Below are positions 38,431 through 48,479 of a stretch of 64,000 bases of DNA, one piece after another. The number at the start of each line of letters is the position of its first letter. Position 1 is the first letter of the stretch. The notes beneath the pieces are model-generated. The model had not been told where the DNA came from and did no database searches. It saw only the letters and a list, made by a program, of their open reading frames with translations. The position numbers were made by a program, and so were the translations under genes. The stretch covers positions 28,781 to 92,780 of the forward strand of contig JAHYIW010000013.1 in NCBI GenBank assembly GCA_019429445.1, given 5' to 3'. This DNA is from Desulfuromonadaceae bacterium. GTDB taxonomy: Bacteria > Desulfobacterota > Desulfuromonadia > Desulfuromonadales > JAHYIW01.

Positions 38431-38946
38431 ATAGCTAAGCAGGAAACGAACATTAATAGTGATATTCGCGCGCGGGAAGTTCGTGTTATCGATGACGAAG
38501 GCGAAATGCTCGGTGTGCTGTCGCTTGAAGCCGCGCTGGCGGCGGCCGCCGAACGCGGACTTGATCTCGTCGAAGTAGCCCCCAACTCGGTGCCGCCAGC
38601 TTGTCGCATTATGGATTATGGCAAGTACAAGTATCAGGCAAGTAAACGTGCTGCGGAAGCGAAGAAGAAAACCGCACGGGTTGAGATTAAAGAAGTGAAG
38701 ATGCGCCCCAAAACCGAGGAGCATGATTACCAGTACAAACTGAAAAACGCGCGGAAGTTTCTTTTGGAAGGGAACAAAGTCAAGTTGACCATCATGTTTC
38801 GTGGCCGTGAGGTGACGCATCCCGAGTTAGGACGTAAGATTCTGCTGAGGGTTGCTGAAGAGGTCAACGATATCGCTCAGCCCGAATCGTTCCCGAGTAT
38901 GTCCGGACGCTTCATGACGATGATGATCAGCCCGCTTAAAAAATAG
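38431..38946 (+). CDS. infC: Translation initiation factor IF-3, ATA start codon
   Basis: IF-3 prevents subunit joining and proofreads start codons. The 171-residue protein has NINSDIRAREVRVIDDEGE, LVEVAPNSVPPACRIMDYGKYKYQ and the C-domain KTEEHDYQYKL...RGREVTHPELG. An AGGAGG at 38418-38423 is seven bases before ATA at 38431, and the natural IF-3 N-terminus starts right there. The GTG at 38401 would extend into thrS and lacks a ribosome-binding site. A non-standard AUU-type start is typical of infC and lets IF-3 repress its own mRNA. Confidence 0.95.
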   Translation: MAKQETNINSDIRAREVRVIDDEGEMLGVLSLEAALAAAAERGLDLVEVAPNSVPPACRIMDYGKYKYQASKRAAEAKKKTARVEIKEVKMRPKTEEHDYQYKLKNARKFLLEGNKVKLTIMFRGREVTHPELGRKILLRVAEEVNDIAQPESFPSMSGRFMTMMISPLKK

Positions 38947-38994
38947 TCGTGTACGACGTCCTGCATGGACGAAATTAACAAGAGGAGAGGTTGC

Positions 38995-39192
38995 ATGCCG
39001 AAAATCAAGACCAATCGCGGTGCCGCTAAACGGTTTCGTAAGACCGGTACCGGCAAGATTCGTCGCAACAAGGCGTTCACCAGTCATATCCTGACCAAAA
39101 AATCTCCCAAGCGTAAGCGTAACTTACGTAAAGGAACCTTGGTCGCGGCTGTTGATGCCAGTAACATCAGACAGTTAATCCCTTATATCTGA
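38995..39192 (+). CDS. rpmI: 50S ribosomal protein L35
   Basis: A 65-residue basic ribosomal protein: [20 protein letters not shown] is the classic N-terminus. AGAGGAGAGG precedes the ATG at 38995. It sits between infC and rplT as in most bacteria. Confidence 0.98.
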   Translation: MPKIKTNRGAAKRFRKTGTGKIRRNKAFTSHILTKKSPKRKRNLRKGTLVAAVDASNIRQLIPYI

Positions 39193-39272
39193 TAAGGATT
39201 AACTGAATCGCGAACCGTAGGGATAAAGTCTCCCCCCGCGGATCCGACACTTAACCGGTTAAGGAGTTATAC

Positions 39273-39629
39273 ATGCCGAGAGTAAAAAGAGGGTTTAAAG
39301 CGAGACGCAGAAGAAACAAGATTCTCAAGTTAGCCAAAGGTTACCGCGGCGCACGGAGTAAATTGTTTCGGAGCGCCACAGAAGCGGTTGATCGAGCAGG
39401 TAACTACGCCTATCGTGACCGTAAAGTAAAAAAACGCGATTTCCGCGCACTCTGGATCGCCCGGATTAATGCTGCGGCGCGTGACAACGGATTGTCCTAC
39501 AGCCGTCTGGTTCATGGCCTTAAACTGGCTGAAATTGGGCTGGATCGCAAGATCATGGCCGACCTGGCGGTCTCCGACCCCGGTGGCTTCAGCGCGTTGG
39601 TCGTTCAAGCCAAGGCCAAGCTGCAGTAG
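39273..39629 (+). CDS. rplT: 50S ribosomal protein L20
   Basis: A 118-residue ribosomal protein starting [20 protein letters not shown], essential for early 50S assembly and a known repressor of its own operon in E. coli. AAGGAG precedes the ATG. The 80-base rpmI-rplT gap has a small TTAACCGGTTAA palindrome near the start codon. A terminator follows. Confidence 0.98.
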   Translation: MPRVKRGFKARRRRNKILKLAKGYRGARSKLFRSATEAVDRAGNYAYRDRKVKKRDFRALWIARINAAARDNGLSYSRLVHGLKLAEIGLDRKIMADLAVSDPGGFSALVVQAKAKLQ

Positions 39630-39641
39630 ATATCGACTACG

Positions 39642-39676
39642 AAAAGAGATGAGGCCGGTCCTCATCTCTTTTTTTT
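39642..39676 (+). terminator. Intrinsic terminator after rplT
   Basis: AAAAGAGATGAGG (39642-39654) pairs with CCTCATCTCTTTT followed by a long T-run ending at 39676. It separates the ribosomal genes from pheS, possibly only partly, as in the E. coli operon. Confidence 0.9.
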
Positions 39677-39729
39677 AAGTTGTGCCCGGAAGCCGCCAGC
39701 TTTCTATATTTTAATACGATGGATGAGCG

Positions 39730-40746
39730 ATGAAAGATAAACTCGATAATATGCTGCACAGCGCCCGGGAGTTGATTCCGACGGTCGCAAGCGAAGCTGA
39801 GCTGCAACAGATCAAGACCCGTTTTCTCGGCAAAAAAGGGGAATTGACCGCAATCATGAAGGGGATGGGGCAACTCTCCGCAGCGGAACGTCCGGTGATC
39901 GGTGCCCTGGCGAATACCGTCAAGGATGAAATTGAATCCTTATTGTATGAGCGCCTGGAGAGGACGCGTGCCGCCGAGATTGACCGTCGCCTGCAAGCGG
40001 AAAAGATTGACGTAACGCTCCCCGGTCGTCGCGGTGAGTGCGGCTCAAAGCACCCGATCACCCTGGTCACGGAAGAGCTGGTTGCGATCTTTGCCGCGCT
40101 TGGCTTCGGTGTTGCCGAAGGGCCGGAAGTTGAAAAGGATTTCTATAATTTTGAAGCGCTGAATATCCCCAGGGATCATCCCGCGCGGGATATGCAGGAC
40201 ACCTTTTACATTTCCGATGACGTGGTGTTGCGCACCCATACGTCACCAGTGCAGATCCGCACCATGATCAAACAGGCTCCGCCGGTGCGCATTATTGCTC
40301 CCGGAACCGTCTATCGTCGCGATTCTGATTTGACCCATAGTCCGATGTTTCACCAGATTGAGGGTTTTATGGTTGATCGCGATATTTCTTTTGCCGATCT
40401 CAAAGGTGTACTCACCGCATTTGTTACCTCTTATTTCGGGGATAATGTCAAGGTTCGTTTTCGCCCTTCTTTTTTCCCTTTTACCGAGCCCAGTGCTGAA
40501 GTTGATATTGCCTGTGTCATCTGCGGCGGTGGTGGTTGCCGGGTTTGTGGCCAGTCTGGTTGGCTGGAAATTCTTGGTAGCGGCATGATCGACCCGGAAG
40601 TATTCAAATCGGTCGGTTACGACCCTGAACTTTACAGCGGTTTTGCTTTCGGTATGGGGTTGGAGCGGATCGCCATGCTCAAGTATGGCGTCAATGACCT
40701 GCGCCTCTTCTTCGAGAATGACACGCGCTTTTTAAAACAATTCTGA
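39730..40746 (+). CDS. pheS: Phenylalanine-tRNA ligase alpha subunit
   Basis: The catalytic subunit, 338 residues. An N-terminal coiled-coil (1-90) binds tRNA. The class II core follows with [28 protein letters not shown], motif 2 [23 protein letters not shown] and motif 3 [21 protein letters not shown]. The preceding 54-base gap follows the rplT terminator. pheT starts 26 bases later. Confidence 0.97.
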   Translation: MKDKLDNMLHSARELIPTVASEAELQQIKTRFLGKKGELTAIMKGMGQLSAAERPVIGALANTVKDEIESLLYERLERTRAAEIDRRLQAEKIDVTLPGRRGECGSKHPITLVTEELVAIFAALGFGVAEGPEVEKDFYNFEALNIPRDHPARDMQDTFYISDDVVLRTHTSPVQIRTMIKQAPPVRIIAPGTVYRRDSDLTHSPMFHQIEGFMVDRDISFADLKGVLTAFVTSYFGDNVKVRFRPSFFPFTEPSAEVDIACVICGGGGCRVCGQSGWLEILGSGMIDPEVFKSVGYDPELYSGFAFGMGLERIAMLKYGVNDLRLFFENDTRFLKQF

Positions 40747-40772
40747 AGCTGCCCAGATAGAAAGAACGACAG

Positions 40773-43178
40773 ATGATCGTAACCGGAAGTTGGTTGAAAG
40801 ATTTTGTTGACTATAATTATTCCCCTGCCGAACTAAGCCATCGTTTGACCATGGCTGGTCTGGAGGTTGACAACCTTGAGCTCCTCGGCGAGGGACTCGA
40901 TTCGGTGATTGTTGCCCGGCTGCTGGCTGTGGAAGCGCATCCCGACGCCGACAAGCTGACTCTTTGCCGGGTTGACACCGGCAGCGAAGAGGTTCAGGTG
41001 GTATGTGGTGCGACCAATCATCGAAGTGGTGATCTGGTCGCTCTGGCACAGGTCGGTGCGGTGCTGCCTGGTGACTTTAAGATTAAAAAATCGAAGATTC
41101 GTGGTTGTGTTTCAATTGGAATGCTCTGCTCGGAAAGAGAGTTGGGGCTGGCCGGTAATGCCGCCGGGATTATGATCCTGCCCGCCGGGTTGACCCTTGG
41201 TGAACCGGTTTTCAGTGCACTCGGCATCAAAGATGCGCGCTACGAGCTCGGTCTGACGCCGAATCGCGCGGATTGTCTCAGCGTGCTCGGTGTTGCCCGC
41301 GAAGTGGCGGCAATGACCGGCGGTAAACTCAAGCCACTGGTGCTCGATTTAGCAGAAGAGGGAGCTCCGATCTCCGCGCAGACCTCGGTCACGATTGAGG
41401 CCGCAGAAGACTGTCCACGTTACGCCGCGCGACTGATCCGCGGTGTCAAAATCGGACCGTCACCAGCGTGGTTGGCACGGCGGGTTGAAGCGGTGGGGAT
41501 GCGTTCGATCAATAATGTTGTCGATGTGACCAATTATATTTTGATGGAGCTTGGCCAACCGCTGCATGCCTTTGATTTTATGTATCTTCGCGACCAACGG
41601 ATTGTGGTCAAACATGCCCGCGACGGTGAAATATTCACCACACTTGATGGGCAGGAGCGAAAGCTGCTTGCAAGTGATCTGGTGATTTGCGATGGCGCGG
41701 GTCCGGTGGCGCTGGCGGGAATCATGGGCGGGCTGAATTCAGAGGTCAAGGACGTAACGACCGATATCCTGCTGGAAAGTGCCTATTTTAATCCCCTGAC
41801 GGTACGTCGCACCAGTAAACGCTTAGGGATTCACAGCGAATCATCGCATCGCTTCGAACGCGGGACAGATGTTGCTAACCTGTTGGTAGCACTTGACCGG
41901 GCGACACAGTTGATTGTTGCAACGGCGGGAGGGACGGTTGCTCGTGGAGCAATCGATGTCTATCCGCAGATTATTCCGTCGCGAGAAATTCCATTGCGGC
42001 TGGCGAAGATTACCCAGCTGCTGGGCGAAGAACTGCCTGCCGGTCAGGTATGTGAATTGCTCGAAAGTCTCGGCTTGACCCTTGTCAGCGACGGGCCGGA
42101 GCGCTATTTGGTCACGGTGCCGCACTTCCGTCACGATCTGGAACGTGAGATTGATCTGATTGAAGAAGTCATCCGGTTGAACGGTTATGACAATATCCCG
42201 CTGAGCATGCCGCACGGCGGGGCCGATTGCCAACTGCTGCCGCGTTCCAGGAAACTTGCCAATCTGACGCGTGACCACTTTGTGGCCGCCGGATATTCGG
42301 AGCTGATTAACTATTCATTCGTCTCCCCCGCGAGCTGGGATCAGGTGCAACTCCCCGCTGACGACCCGCGCCGCGCCACTGTTAACGTGCTGAACCCTCT
42401 CACTGACGAGCAGTCGGTGATGCGCACCTCACTGGTACCGAGCGTACTGCACTCAGTTGCTGGCAATCTGGCCTATCGAACCCTTGATCTGCGCCTCTTT
42501 GAACTGCGTCCGGTGTTTCATCCGCATCACGATGCAGAGTTGCCGATCGAACAACTGCGTCTCTGTGCAGCGCTGTGCGGACGTCGTGAGCCGCAAGGTT
42601 GGGCGCACGGTGACGATACAGTCGATTTTTATGATCTTAAAGGGGTACTGGAAAACCTTTTGGCAACGTTGCATATCAATGACGTCACCTGGCAGGGGGA
42701 TGCAAGTGATGTTTTTTTACATCCCGGCAAGTCGTGTACACTGCGATCGGGAGAGAGCGTGTTGGGAACCCTCGGTGAAGTTCATCCTCGCGTGCTGGCG
42801 AATTTTGATATTGATACGCCGGTGATCATTCTCGACCTGAATATGGCTGTGCTGATCTCCCGAACGGGTGACCACCCCGGCTTCAAACCGGTGTCGCGCT
42901 TCCCGGTGTTGCAACGTGATACTGCTTTGCTGGTGGCAGATATGCTTCCGGCATGTGATATTCTCGAGGTTGTGGCGAAGTCCAGAATTCGTGATATCGA
43001 AGATGTTGTTATCTTTGACCTGTACTGTGGCAAGGGGATCCCGGAGGGGAAAAAAAGTGTTGCCATTCGCGTCAGTTATCGCTCGGTGGAGAAGACATTA
43101 ACCGATGATGAAATTAATGCAGCGCACGGAAAACTGGTCAATAAGCTGTGTCAGCAGCTTGAGGCAGAAATACGTTAA
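40773..43178 (+). CDS. pheT: Phenylalanine-tRNA ligase beta subunit
   Basis: The 801-residue partner of PheS. In order: OB-fold tRNA-binding region (about 40-150, VVCGATNH and GVVS-type GCVSIGMLCSERELGL), B3/B4 editing domain (about 215-400, IINNVVDVTNYILMELGQPLHAFD), B5 (about 400-475) and the core-like region, ending with an anticodon-binding FDX-ACB domain (SRFPVLQRDTALLVADM). Full length and intact. Confidence 0.97.
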   Translation: MIVTGSWLKDFVDYNYSPAELSHRLTMAGLEVDNLELLGEGLDSVIVARLLAVEAHPDADKLTLCRVDTGSEEVQVVCGATNHRSGDLVALAQVGAVLPGDFKIKKSKIRGCVSIGMLCSERELGLAGNAAGIMILPAGLTLGEPVFSALGIKDARYELGLTPNRADCLSVLGVAREVAAMTGGKLKPLVLDLAEEGAPISAQTSVTIEAAEDCPRYAARLIRGVKIGPSPAWLARRVEAVGMRSINNVVDVTNYILMELGQPLHAFDFMYLRDQRIVVKHARDGEIFTTLDGQERKLLASDLVICDGAGPVALAGIMGGLNSEVKDVTTDILLESAYFNPLTVRRTSKRLGIHSESSHRFERGTDVANLLVALDRATQLIVATAGGTVARGAIDVYPQIIPSREIPLRLAKITQLLGEELPAGQVCELLESLGLTLVSDGPERYLVTVPHFRHDLEREIDLIEEVIRLNGYDNIPLSMPHGGADCQLLPRSRKLANLTRDHFVAAGYSELINYSFVSPASWDQVQLPADDPRRATVNVLNPLTDEQSVMRTSLVPSVLHSVAGNLAYRTLDLRLFELRPVFHPHHDAELPIEQLRLCAALCGRREPQGWAHGDDTVDFYDLKGVLENLLATLHINDVTWQGDASDVFLHPGKSCTLRSGESVLGTLGEVHPRVLANFDIDTPVIILDLNMAVLISRTGDHPGFKPVSRFPVLQRDTALLVADMLPACDILEVVAKSRIRDIEDVVIFDLYCGKGIPEGKKSVAIRVSYRSVEKTLTDDEINAAHGKLVNKLCQQLEAEIR

Positions 43179-43189
43179 AAAATGTTGCC

Positions 43190-43217
43190 TTGACAATTTT
43201 CCTGTGCTATATAAAAT
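43190..43217 (+). promoter_or_regulatory. Promoter for ihfA
   Basis: TTGACA at 43190-43195, 16-base spacer and TAAAAT at 43212-43217, giving a start near 43225 and a leader of about 38 bases before ihfA. Confidence 0.7.
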
Positions 43218-43262
43218 CCTGTAAATTCAATAACCTGTGAAGTTGAGTTGCGGGGAGGTTGT

Positions 43263-43541
43263 ATGACTAAAGCGGATTTGATTGAAAATATTTATTTGAA
43301 GACCGGTTTTTCCAAGAAGGAGTCCGCTGAAATTGTTGAGCAGGTTTTTGATCTCATCAAGTCGACTCTTGAAAATGGTGAGAAAATCAAGGTGGCCGGT
43401 TTTGGCAACTTCGTGGTCAAGGAAAAGTCTTCCCGGCGGGGACGCAACCCGCAAACGGGCGATGAAATAGAGATTACTTCACGTAAAATTCTGACGTTCA
43501 AACCGAGTCAGGTTCTTAAATCAATGATCAATGACCAGTGA
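43263..43541 (+). CDS. ihfA: Integration host factor alpha subunit
   Basis: IHF bends DNA at specific sites and supports sigma-54 promoters and recombination. The 92-residue HU-family protein starts MTKADLIENIYLKTGFSKKES and has the beta-arm RGRNPQTGDEI with the DNA-intercalating proline. GGGGAGG lies before the ATG at 43263. The position after pheT matches E. coli and favours IhfA over HU. A MerR-family gene follows. Confidence 0.93.
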   Translation: MTKADLIENIYLKTGFSKKESAEIVEQVFDLIKSTLENGEKIKVAGFGNFVVKEKSSRRGRNPQTGDEIEITSRKILTFKPSQVLKSMINDQ

Positions 43542-43557
43542 CTGAAATCGGTCGCTG

Positions 43558-43932
43558 ATGAGCGTTGAAATTCCTGATAAATTGTATTTCAAGATCGGTG
43601 AAGTTGCCGAGATAACGGGCGTCAAACCACATGTATTGCGCTACTGGGAGTCAGAATTTGGCTCCTTTCGTCCTTCCAAAAGTCGCAGCCGGCAACGTCT
43701 CTACCAGCGCCGCGACATAGAACTTGCCCTTTCATTAAAAGAGCTGTTATATCATCAGGGGTTCACCATCGCCGGGGCCAGAAAGCAGCTGCGTTCTGCC
43801 GGTCGTGACACCCCTGAGAAAATTGATCTTTCGCTCGGCGTTACGCACGAGCGCCAGTTACTTCAGGATGTTTGTGCCGATCTGCGCAGGCTGCGTCGAA
43901 CTCTTGATCTGCCACCTCATAATGATAAATAG
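43558..43932 (+). CDS. MerR-family transcriptional regulator
   Basis: A 124-residue MerR-type winged-helix regulator: [30 protein letters not shown] is the DNA-recognition helix pair, followed by [32 protein letters not shown]. There is no metal-binding cysteine tail, unlike metal-sensing MerR. Such a gene commonly follows ihfA in this group; its target is unknown. Confidence 0.9.
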   Translation: MSVEIPDKLYFKIGEVAEITGVKPHVLRYWESEFGSFRPSKSRSRQRLYQRRDIELALSLKELLYHQGFTIAGARKQLRSAGRDTPEKIDLSLGVTHERQLLQDVCADLRRLRRTLDLPPHNDK

Positions 43933-43946
43933 CGGTTGATATCCCC

Positions 43947-44735
43947 TTGTTGATTCTGGTTACCAATGATGACGGTATTCATGCTCCCGGCATCAACGCC
44001 CTGGCCACACGACTTGAAGCACTGGGTCGGGTCGTTGTGGTTGCGCCAGACCGTGAACGTAGCGCCGCCGGACATTCCCTAACGCTTCATTCTCCCCTTC
44101 GTGCTGAACTGCTGGTGACTGATCGTTATGCGGTTGATGGCACCCCGACCGATTGTGTCAATCTCGGCATTCATGGTCTTCTGCCCCGGCGCCCCGATCT
44201 GGTCGTTTCCGGCATTAATCACGGCAGTAACCTCGGTGACGACATTACCTATTCCGGGACTGTTGCAGCGGCCTTTGAGGCCACGTTGATGGGGGTTCCC
44301 TCACTGGCTGTTTCGTTGCAAATAACTCCTGAAATTGATGTCAATTTTTCGCGTGCAGCAGATGTCGCTGCCTTGCTGGCGGGGGAGGTGCTGGCACATA
44401 CACTTCCTGCTGATACGTTTCTGAATATCAATGTCCCGCCTGGTGACCCGTTGGGTTTACGTTTGACGCGTCAGGGCAAACGTTTCTACAGCGACGTGGT
44501 GGTTGAAAAGATCGATCCCCGGGGACGCAAATATTATTGGCTCGGTGGTGGTGATCCCGGTTTTGAAAATACTGAGGGCACCGACTTTAATGCCGTGGCT
44601 GAAGGGTTTGTCTCCGTAACCCCGCTACATCTTGATCTGACCAATTATCGTTCATTTAAACGGTTGCACAGTTGGGGACTGGAAGAAATGTTCACGGGTT
44701 ACCGCAGACAGTGGACAGGGGGAGGGGATGAGTAA
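43947..44735 (+). CDS. surE: 5'/3'-nucleotidase SurE
   Basis: A stationary-phase survival nucleotidase. The 262-residue protein begins [15 protein letters not shown] with the metal-binding Asp-Asp pair, and shows [27 protein letters not shown] and [26 protein letters not shown] at 43947 is the start. It overlaps pcm by eight bases; both belong to a repair/stress block leading to rpoS. Confidence 0.95.
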   Translation: MLILVTNDDGIHAPGINALATRLEALGRVVVVAPDRERSAAGHSLTLHSPLRAELLVTDRYAVDGTPTDCVNLGIHGLLPRRPDLVVSGINHGSNLGDDITYSGTVAAAFEATLMGVPSLAVSLQITPEIDVNFSRAADVAALLAGEVLAHTLPADTFLNINVPPGDPLGLRLTRQGKRFYSDVVVEKIDPRGRKYYWLGGGDPGFENTEGTDFNAVAEGFVSVTPLHLDLTNYRSFKRLHSWGLEEMFTGYRRQWTGGGDE

Positions 44736-45390
44736 TAACTTCAGTGTCGCCCGTCGTTTGATGGTCGATCAGCAGCTTCGTCTCCGCGGTATCAGTGATC
44801 CGTTGGTCATCGCGGCGATGTTGTCGGTGCCGCGCCATCTTTTTGTTGAAGAAGCTTTTCAGTCCCGTGCCTACAGCGATGCTCCGCTGCCGATCGGTTC
44901 CAAACAGACCATTTCGCAACCCTTTATGGTTGCCTTCATGACTGCCGCGCTAGAATTGCAGGGCACTGAAAAAGTTCTCGAAATTGGTACGGGCTCCGGC
45001 TATCAGGCAGCGGTTCTGGCGACAATCGTCGATCAGGTCTTCACTGTCGAAAGGCTTCCCGAACTGGCCCGCCGCGCCCGCCGCATTCTCGACCTGGTCG
45101 GTGCTGCACGGGTCAATCTCAAGGTCAGTGATGGAACGTTCGGCTGGGAGGAACAGCAGCCCTTTGATGCGATTATGGTCACTGCGGGATCCCCCGAGAC
45201 CCCGCGCCATCTGCTTGATCAGCTCAAAATTGGCGGTCGACTGGTCATTCCTGTTGGTGATCAAATCGATCAACTACTCAAACGGTATCGACGTACGGAT
45301 AATGCTACGTTTACCGAAGAAACGTTACTCGGTTGTCGTTTTGTGCCGCTGATTGGTCGCTATGGCTGGTCTGAAAGTGATTACTCTTGA
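44728..45390 (+). CDS. pcm: Protein-L-isoaspartate O-methyltransferase
   Basis: Pcm methylates damaged isoaspartyl residues to start their repair. The 220-residue SAM enzyme has the AdoMet motif [16 protein letters not shown], post-[16 protein letters not shown] and the conserved [16 protein letters not shown] loop. Starts with ATG inside surE. Confidence 0.95.
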   Translation: MSNNFSVARRLMVDQQLRLRGISDPLVIAAMLSVPRHLFVEEAFQSRAYSDAPLPIGSKQTISQPFMVAFMTAALELQGTEKVLEIGTGSGYQAAVLATIVDQVFTVERLPELARRARRILDLVGAARVNLKVSDGTFGWEEQQPFDAIMVTAGSPETPRHLLDQLKIGGRLVIPVGDQIDQLLKRYRRTDNATFTEETLLGCRFVPLIGRYGWSESDYS

Positions 45391-45983
45391 AATACTTGCG
45401 TGGTCTTTATAACTGGGTGCTCTCCTGGGCGGAAACCGCTTATGCGGTCCCCGCACTCTTTTTTCTGGCCTTTGCGGAATCGTCCTTTTTCCCGGTCCCC
45501 CCGGATGTCCTGATGCTGGCCCTTTGCCTGTCTTTGCCGCACCGTTCATGGTATTATGCCGCGGTGACCAGTGTCGGGTCAGTCCTCGGTGGTATTGGCG
45601 GATATGTGATTGGTTTTGCGCTCTGGCATCTGGTGTCCGGCTGGTTCTTCAGCTATATCCCCGGCTTTGATCGTGAGGTGTTCTCCCAGGTTCAGGAATA
45701 TTTCACGCGTTATAACTTCTGGGTTGTTTTTGCTGCCGGATTCTCACCGATCCCCTATAAGGTGATTACTATCGGTGCCGGTGTTTTCAACGTCAATTTC
45801 CCGATTTTTCTCGTTGCTTCGGCGGTCAGCCGGTCACTGCGGTTTTTTCTTGTTGCCGGTTTGATTCGTCGTTTCGGGGCACCGATGCGTGCATTGATCG
45901 ATCGTTATTTCAATTTATTGTCATTGGTTTTTGTTGTCCTGCTGATCGGCGGATTTGTTGTGATCAAATATCTACTGCATTGA
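45387..45983 (+). CDS. YqaA/DedA-like membrane protein
   Basis: A 198-residue membrane protein with about five hydrophobic segments. The family-like features [29 protein letters not shown] and [16 protein letters not shown] match the SNARE-associated/DedA superfamily (YqaA branch). Such proteins are thought to move lipids or keep the proton gradient; the exact job is not known. TTG at 45387 overlaps the pcm stop by four bases. Confidence 0.85.
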   Translation: MKYLRGLYNWVLSWAETAYAVPALFFLAFAESSFFPVPPDVLMLALCLSLPHRSWYYAAVTSVGSVLGGIGGYVIGFALWHLVSGWFFSYIPGFDREVFSQVQEYFTRYNFWVVFAAGFSPIPYKVITIGAGVFNVNFPIFLVASAVSRSLRFFLVAGLIRRFGAPMRALIDRYFNLLSLVFVVLLIGGFVVIKYLLH

Positions 45984-46079
45984 CCCGTGAAGGAACCAGA
46001 TAGCCGTTGACGGTCCATTGTAGAATGCGTTAATCTCGGTAATCTTCATTGTTCTGGTTGAGGACGAATTTATATAACT

Positions 46080-46784
46080 ATGCGTTTGCTGATTGTCGGA
46101 TTCAGTTTTTTGTTGCTCGTTGCCTGCACGATTGCCCCGAAAGGGGTGTGGCACACCGTTGCGGAGGGGCAAACCCTCTATCGCATCAGTCGTGACTACG
46201 GGATTAACGAAATTTATCTGGCACGGATCAATGGTATTAACGATCCCAAACGGTTGCAGCCTGGGGAACGAATATTCATCCCCGGAAAGACGAATGTCAA
46301 AAATGTTCCGGCAACCGATCTCCGACCAGCGTCGAAAGAAGCATACAAAAAACCCTCTTCGTTTTCTTCCACAGAAAATGAAACAAGGAAGAATGCAGTT
46401 GTCCCCGCATCTGCGGGAAAATTTGCCTGGCCGCTCAAGGGGGAAGTAATCCGAAAATTCGGCTCCGGCGTAAAGTCCCAGAGTAAGGGCATTGAAATTT
46501 CAGCACCCCCCGAAACGCCGGTCCATGCTGCTGCTTCGGGGCGGGTGATTTACAGTGGTGATGGTATCAAGGGATTCGGTAATCTGATCATCCTGAAACA
46601 TGGCGACGCTTTTTATTCAGTCTACGGGTTTAATCAGAAAAACCTGGTTCAGGTCGGTACGATGGTTGAACAGGGAATGCCCATTGCTCTCTCCGGCGCG
46701 GCGCCAGGTGGAGGAGAACCAAAACTGCACTTTGAGATCAGACAGGGGAAAAAGGCGGTTGATCCGCTGTCTCACTTACCGTGA
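46080..46784 (+). CDS. nlpD: NlpD-like LysM/degenerate-M23 lipoprotein
   Basis: An outer-membrane-type lipoprotein that in E. coli activates amidase AmiC for cell separation. The lipobox is LLVAC (Cys16). A LysM domain follows (about 22-68, WHTVAEGQTLYRISRDYGI...IFIPG), then a linker, then an M23/LytM domain (from about 118, FAWPLKGEVIRKFG). The zinc-binding HxxxD is replaced by KGIEI while LHFEIR remains, so it is probably not an active peptidase, as in NlpD and EnvC. It lies directly before rpoS, as in E. coli. Confidence 0.92.
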   Translation: MRLLIVGFSFLLLVACTIAPKGVWHTVAEGQTLYRISRDYGINEIYLARINGINDPKRLQPGERIFIPGKTNVKNVPATDLRPASKEAYKKPSSFSSTENETRKNAVVPASAGKFAWPLKGEVIRKFGSGVKSQSKGIEISAPPETPVHAAASGRVIYSGDGIKGFGNLIILKHGDAFYSVYGFNQKNLVQVGTMVEQGMPIALSGAAPGGGEPKLHFEIRQGKKAVDPLSHLP

Positions 46785-46820
46785 TTTTTTGCTGTTGACA
46801 TTTAATTATTGGAGGAAGGA

Positions 46821-47777
46821 ATGAATCGTAATAAGTCAGACGAGGAAGCTGAACTGCTTATTGATGAAGAGCCCCAGACATCATCCTCTGATGAGGACGA
46901 TGACACTGACGACAGCGAGGACGAAAAGGTCGTTGACAGTGTGGAGGAGGATCATTCGGTCGATGCCATCAAACTCTATCTGAAAGAGATTCAGAAGACC
47001 AATTTATTGACTGCGGAAGAAGAGCGGGAACTTGCTCGTGGTATCGCTGCCGGAGATATGGCTGCGCGTGATCGCATGATCGAATCGAATCTGCGGTTGG
47101 TGGTGAAAATCGCCAAGCGCTACATGAACCGTGGGTTACCCTTTCTTGATTTGATTGAAGAGGGGAACATCGGTCTGATCAAGGCGGTCGAGCGCTTTAA
47201 ATTGAGCAAAGAATGTCGTTTTTCGACGTATGCGACCTGGTGGATCCGCCAATCGATTGAACGTGCACTGGTTAATCAGAGTCGCACCATTCGTCTTCCG
47301 GTGCATGTTTCTGATGACATTAACAAATTTATTAAAATCAATCGCGAGCTGGTGCACAGCCTGAATCGTGAACCTGAGATTGAAGAGACCGCAGAAATGA
47401 TGGGGGTCGAGCCGACATATATTCGACGCTTAATGGTGCTGGTCAAGAAAACCTATTCGATTGAACACCCAATGGGTGAAAATAACGATTACAGCCTGAT
47501 CGATACGATTGAGGACACCTCATTGATCAATCCCGCTACGTTACTGGAAGATGTCGATAAATTTGCTCATGTCAGCCGCTGGCTCGATTCATTGCAGGAC
47601 AACGAGCGGGAAATCCTTTCATTACGTTTTGGACTCGAAGACCGGGAGCCGGAGACGCTTGATACGATCGGTCGCCGCTTTGGGGTGACCCGTGAACGAA
47701 TTCGTCAGATTGAGGCCAAGAGTCTGGAAAAATTGAGAAAAATTGTCGCCGAGAGCAACGCTGACGGGACCCAATAA
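46821..47777 (+). CDS. rpoS: RNA polymerase sigma factor RpoS
   Basis: The general stress and stationary-phase sigma factor. An acidic N-terminal tail (DDDTDDSEDEK) precedes region 1.2 (DAIKLYLKEIQKTNLLTAEEE), region 2 (LRLVVKIAKRYMNRGLPFLDLIEEGNIGLIKAVERF; FSTYATWWIRQSIERAL), region 3 and the region 4 helix-turn-helix (ETLDTIGRRFGVTRERIRQIE). The 318-residue length and nlpD context favour RpoS over RpoD. GGAGGAAGGA lies before ATG 46821. Confidence 0.94.
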   Translation: MNRNKSDEEAELLIDEEPQTSSSDEDDDTDDSEDEKVVDSVEEDHSVDAIKLYLKEIQKTNLLTAEEERELARGIAAGDMAARDRMIESNLRLVVKIAKRYMNRGLPFLDLIEEGNIGLIKAVERFKLSKECRFSTYATWWIRQSIERALVNQSRTIRLPVHVSDDINKFIKINRELVHSLNREPEIEETAEMMGVEPTYIRRLMVLVKKTYSIEHPMGENNDYSLIDTIEDTSLINPATLLEDVDKFAHVSRWLDSLQDNEREILSLRFGLEDREPETLDTIGRRFGVTRERIRQIEAKSLEKLRKIVAESNADGTQ

Positions 47778-47796
47778 TTGATACGGAGTCACTGCA

Positions 47797-48312
47797 ATGG
47801 ATGAATTAAAAAGTATTATCCGCGATATCCCCGATTTTCCAAAAAAAGGGATTGTTTTTAAGGACATTACGACACTGCTGAATGATAGTCGCAGCTTCCA
47901 CCGGATGATCGATCTGATTGCTCATCGCTATGTCGGGATGAGGATCGACCAGATCGTCGGCATTGAAGCGCGCGGATTCATTCTTGGTGCCGCGTTGGCC
48001 TATAAACTCGGTGCCGGCATCACTCTGGTGCGCAAGCCAGGCAAATTGCCATCCAAAACGATCAGTAAAACCTACGACCTTGAATACGGTACCGATACAT
48101 TGGAAATTCACGCCGATGCGTTCAAACCGGGCGACCGGATCATCATCGCTGATGACCTGCTGGCCACCGGAGGGACGGTGGCGGCGGTGGTTGATCTGGT
48201 CGGTGAACTGGGCGTCGAGATTGTCGAATGTGCATTTATGGCCGAGCTGGAGTTTCTTGACGGACGCAAGCGTCTGCCTGATGGTAAAGTCTTCAGCCTG
48301 TTGAAATTTTGA
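47797..48312 (+). CDS. apt: Adenine phosphoribosyltransferase
   Basis: Salvages adenine to AMP using PRPP. The 171-residue protein has [33 protein letters not shown] and the PRPP loop [14 protein letters not shown], all conserved. It follows rpoS by 19 bases and ends six bases before tRNA-Arg. Confidence 0.96.
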   Translation: MDELKSIIRDIPDFPKKGIVFKDITTLLNDSRSFHRMIDLIAHRYVGMRIDQIVGIEARGFILGAALAYKLGAGITLVRKPGKLPSKTISKTYDLEYGTDTLEIHADAFKPGDRIIIADDLLATGGTVAAVVDLVGELGVEIVECAFMAELEFLDGRKRLPDGKVFSLLKF

Positions 48313-48318
48313 CCTCAC

Positions 48319-48395
48319 GGCCCCGTAGCTCAGATGGATAGAGCATTCGCCTCCTAAGCGAAGGGTCGTGCGTTCGAATCGCGCCGGGGCCGCCA
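48319..48395 (+). tRNA. tRNA-Arg (anticodon CCT)
   Basis: Acceptor GGCCCCG pairs with CGGGGCC, D arm GCTC/GAGC, anticodon stem TTCGC/GCGAA with loop CTCCTAA carrying CCT at 48353-48355, T arm with TTCGAAT. Discriminator G and encoded CCA end at 48395. Confidence 0.97.
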
Positions 48396-48479
48396 ATTTT
48401 TCAAGCGATCACGTCTCAACTCGCTGCCCACTCGTTGTTCATTGTGGCAGGATTTATAATCTTTATTTAGGTTGTGCGC

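Noticed and set aside
46795..46800. TTGACA before rpoS as its promoter
   Set aside because: It lies only 21 bases from the start codon, leaving no room for a -10 box and leader.
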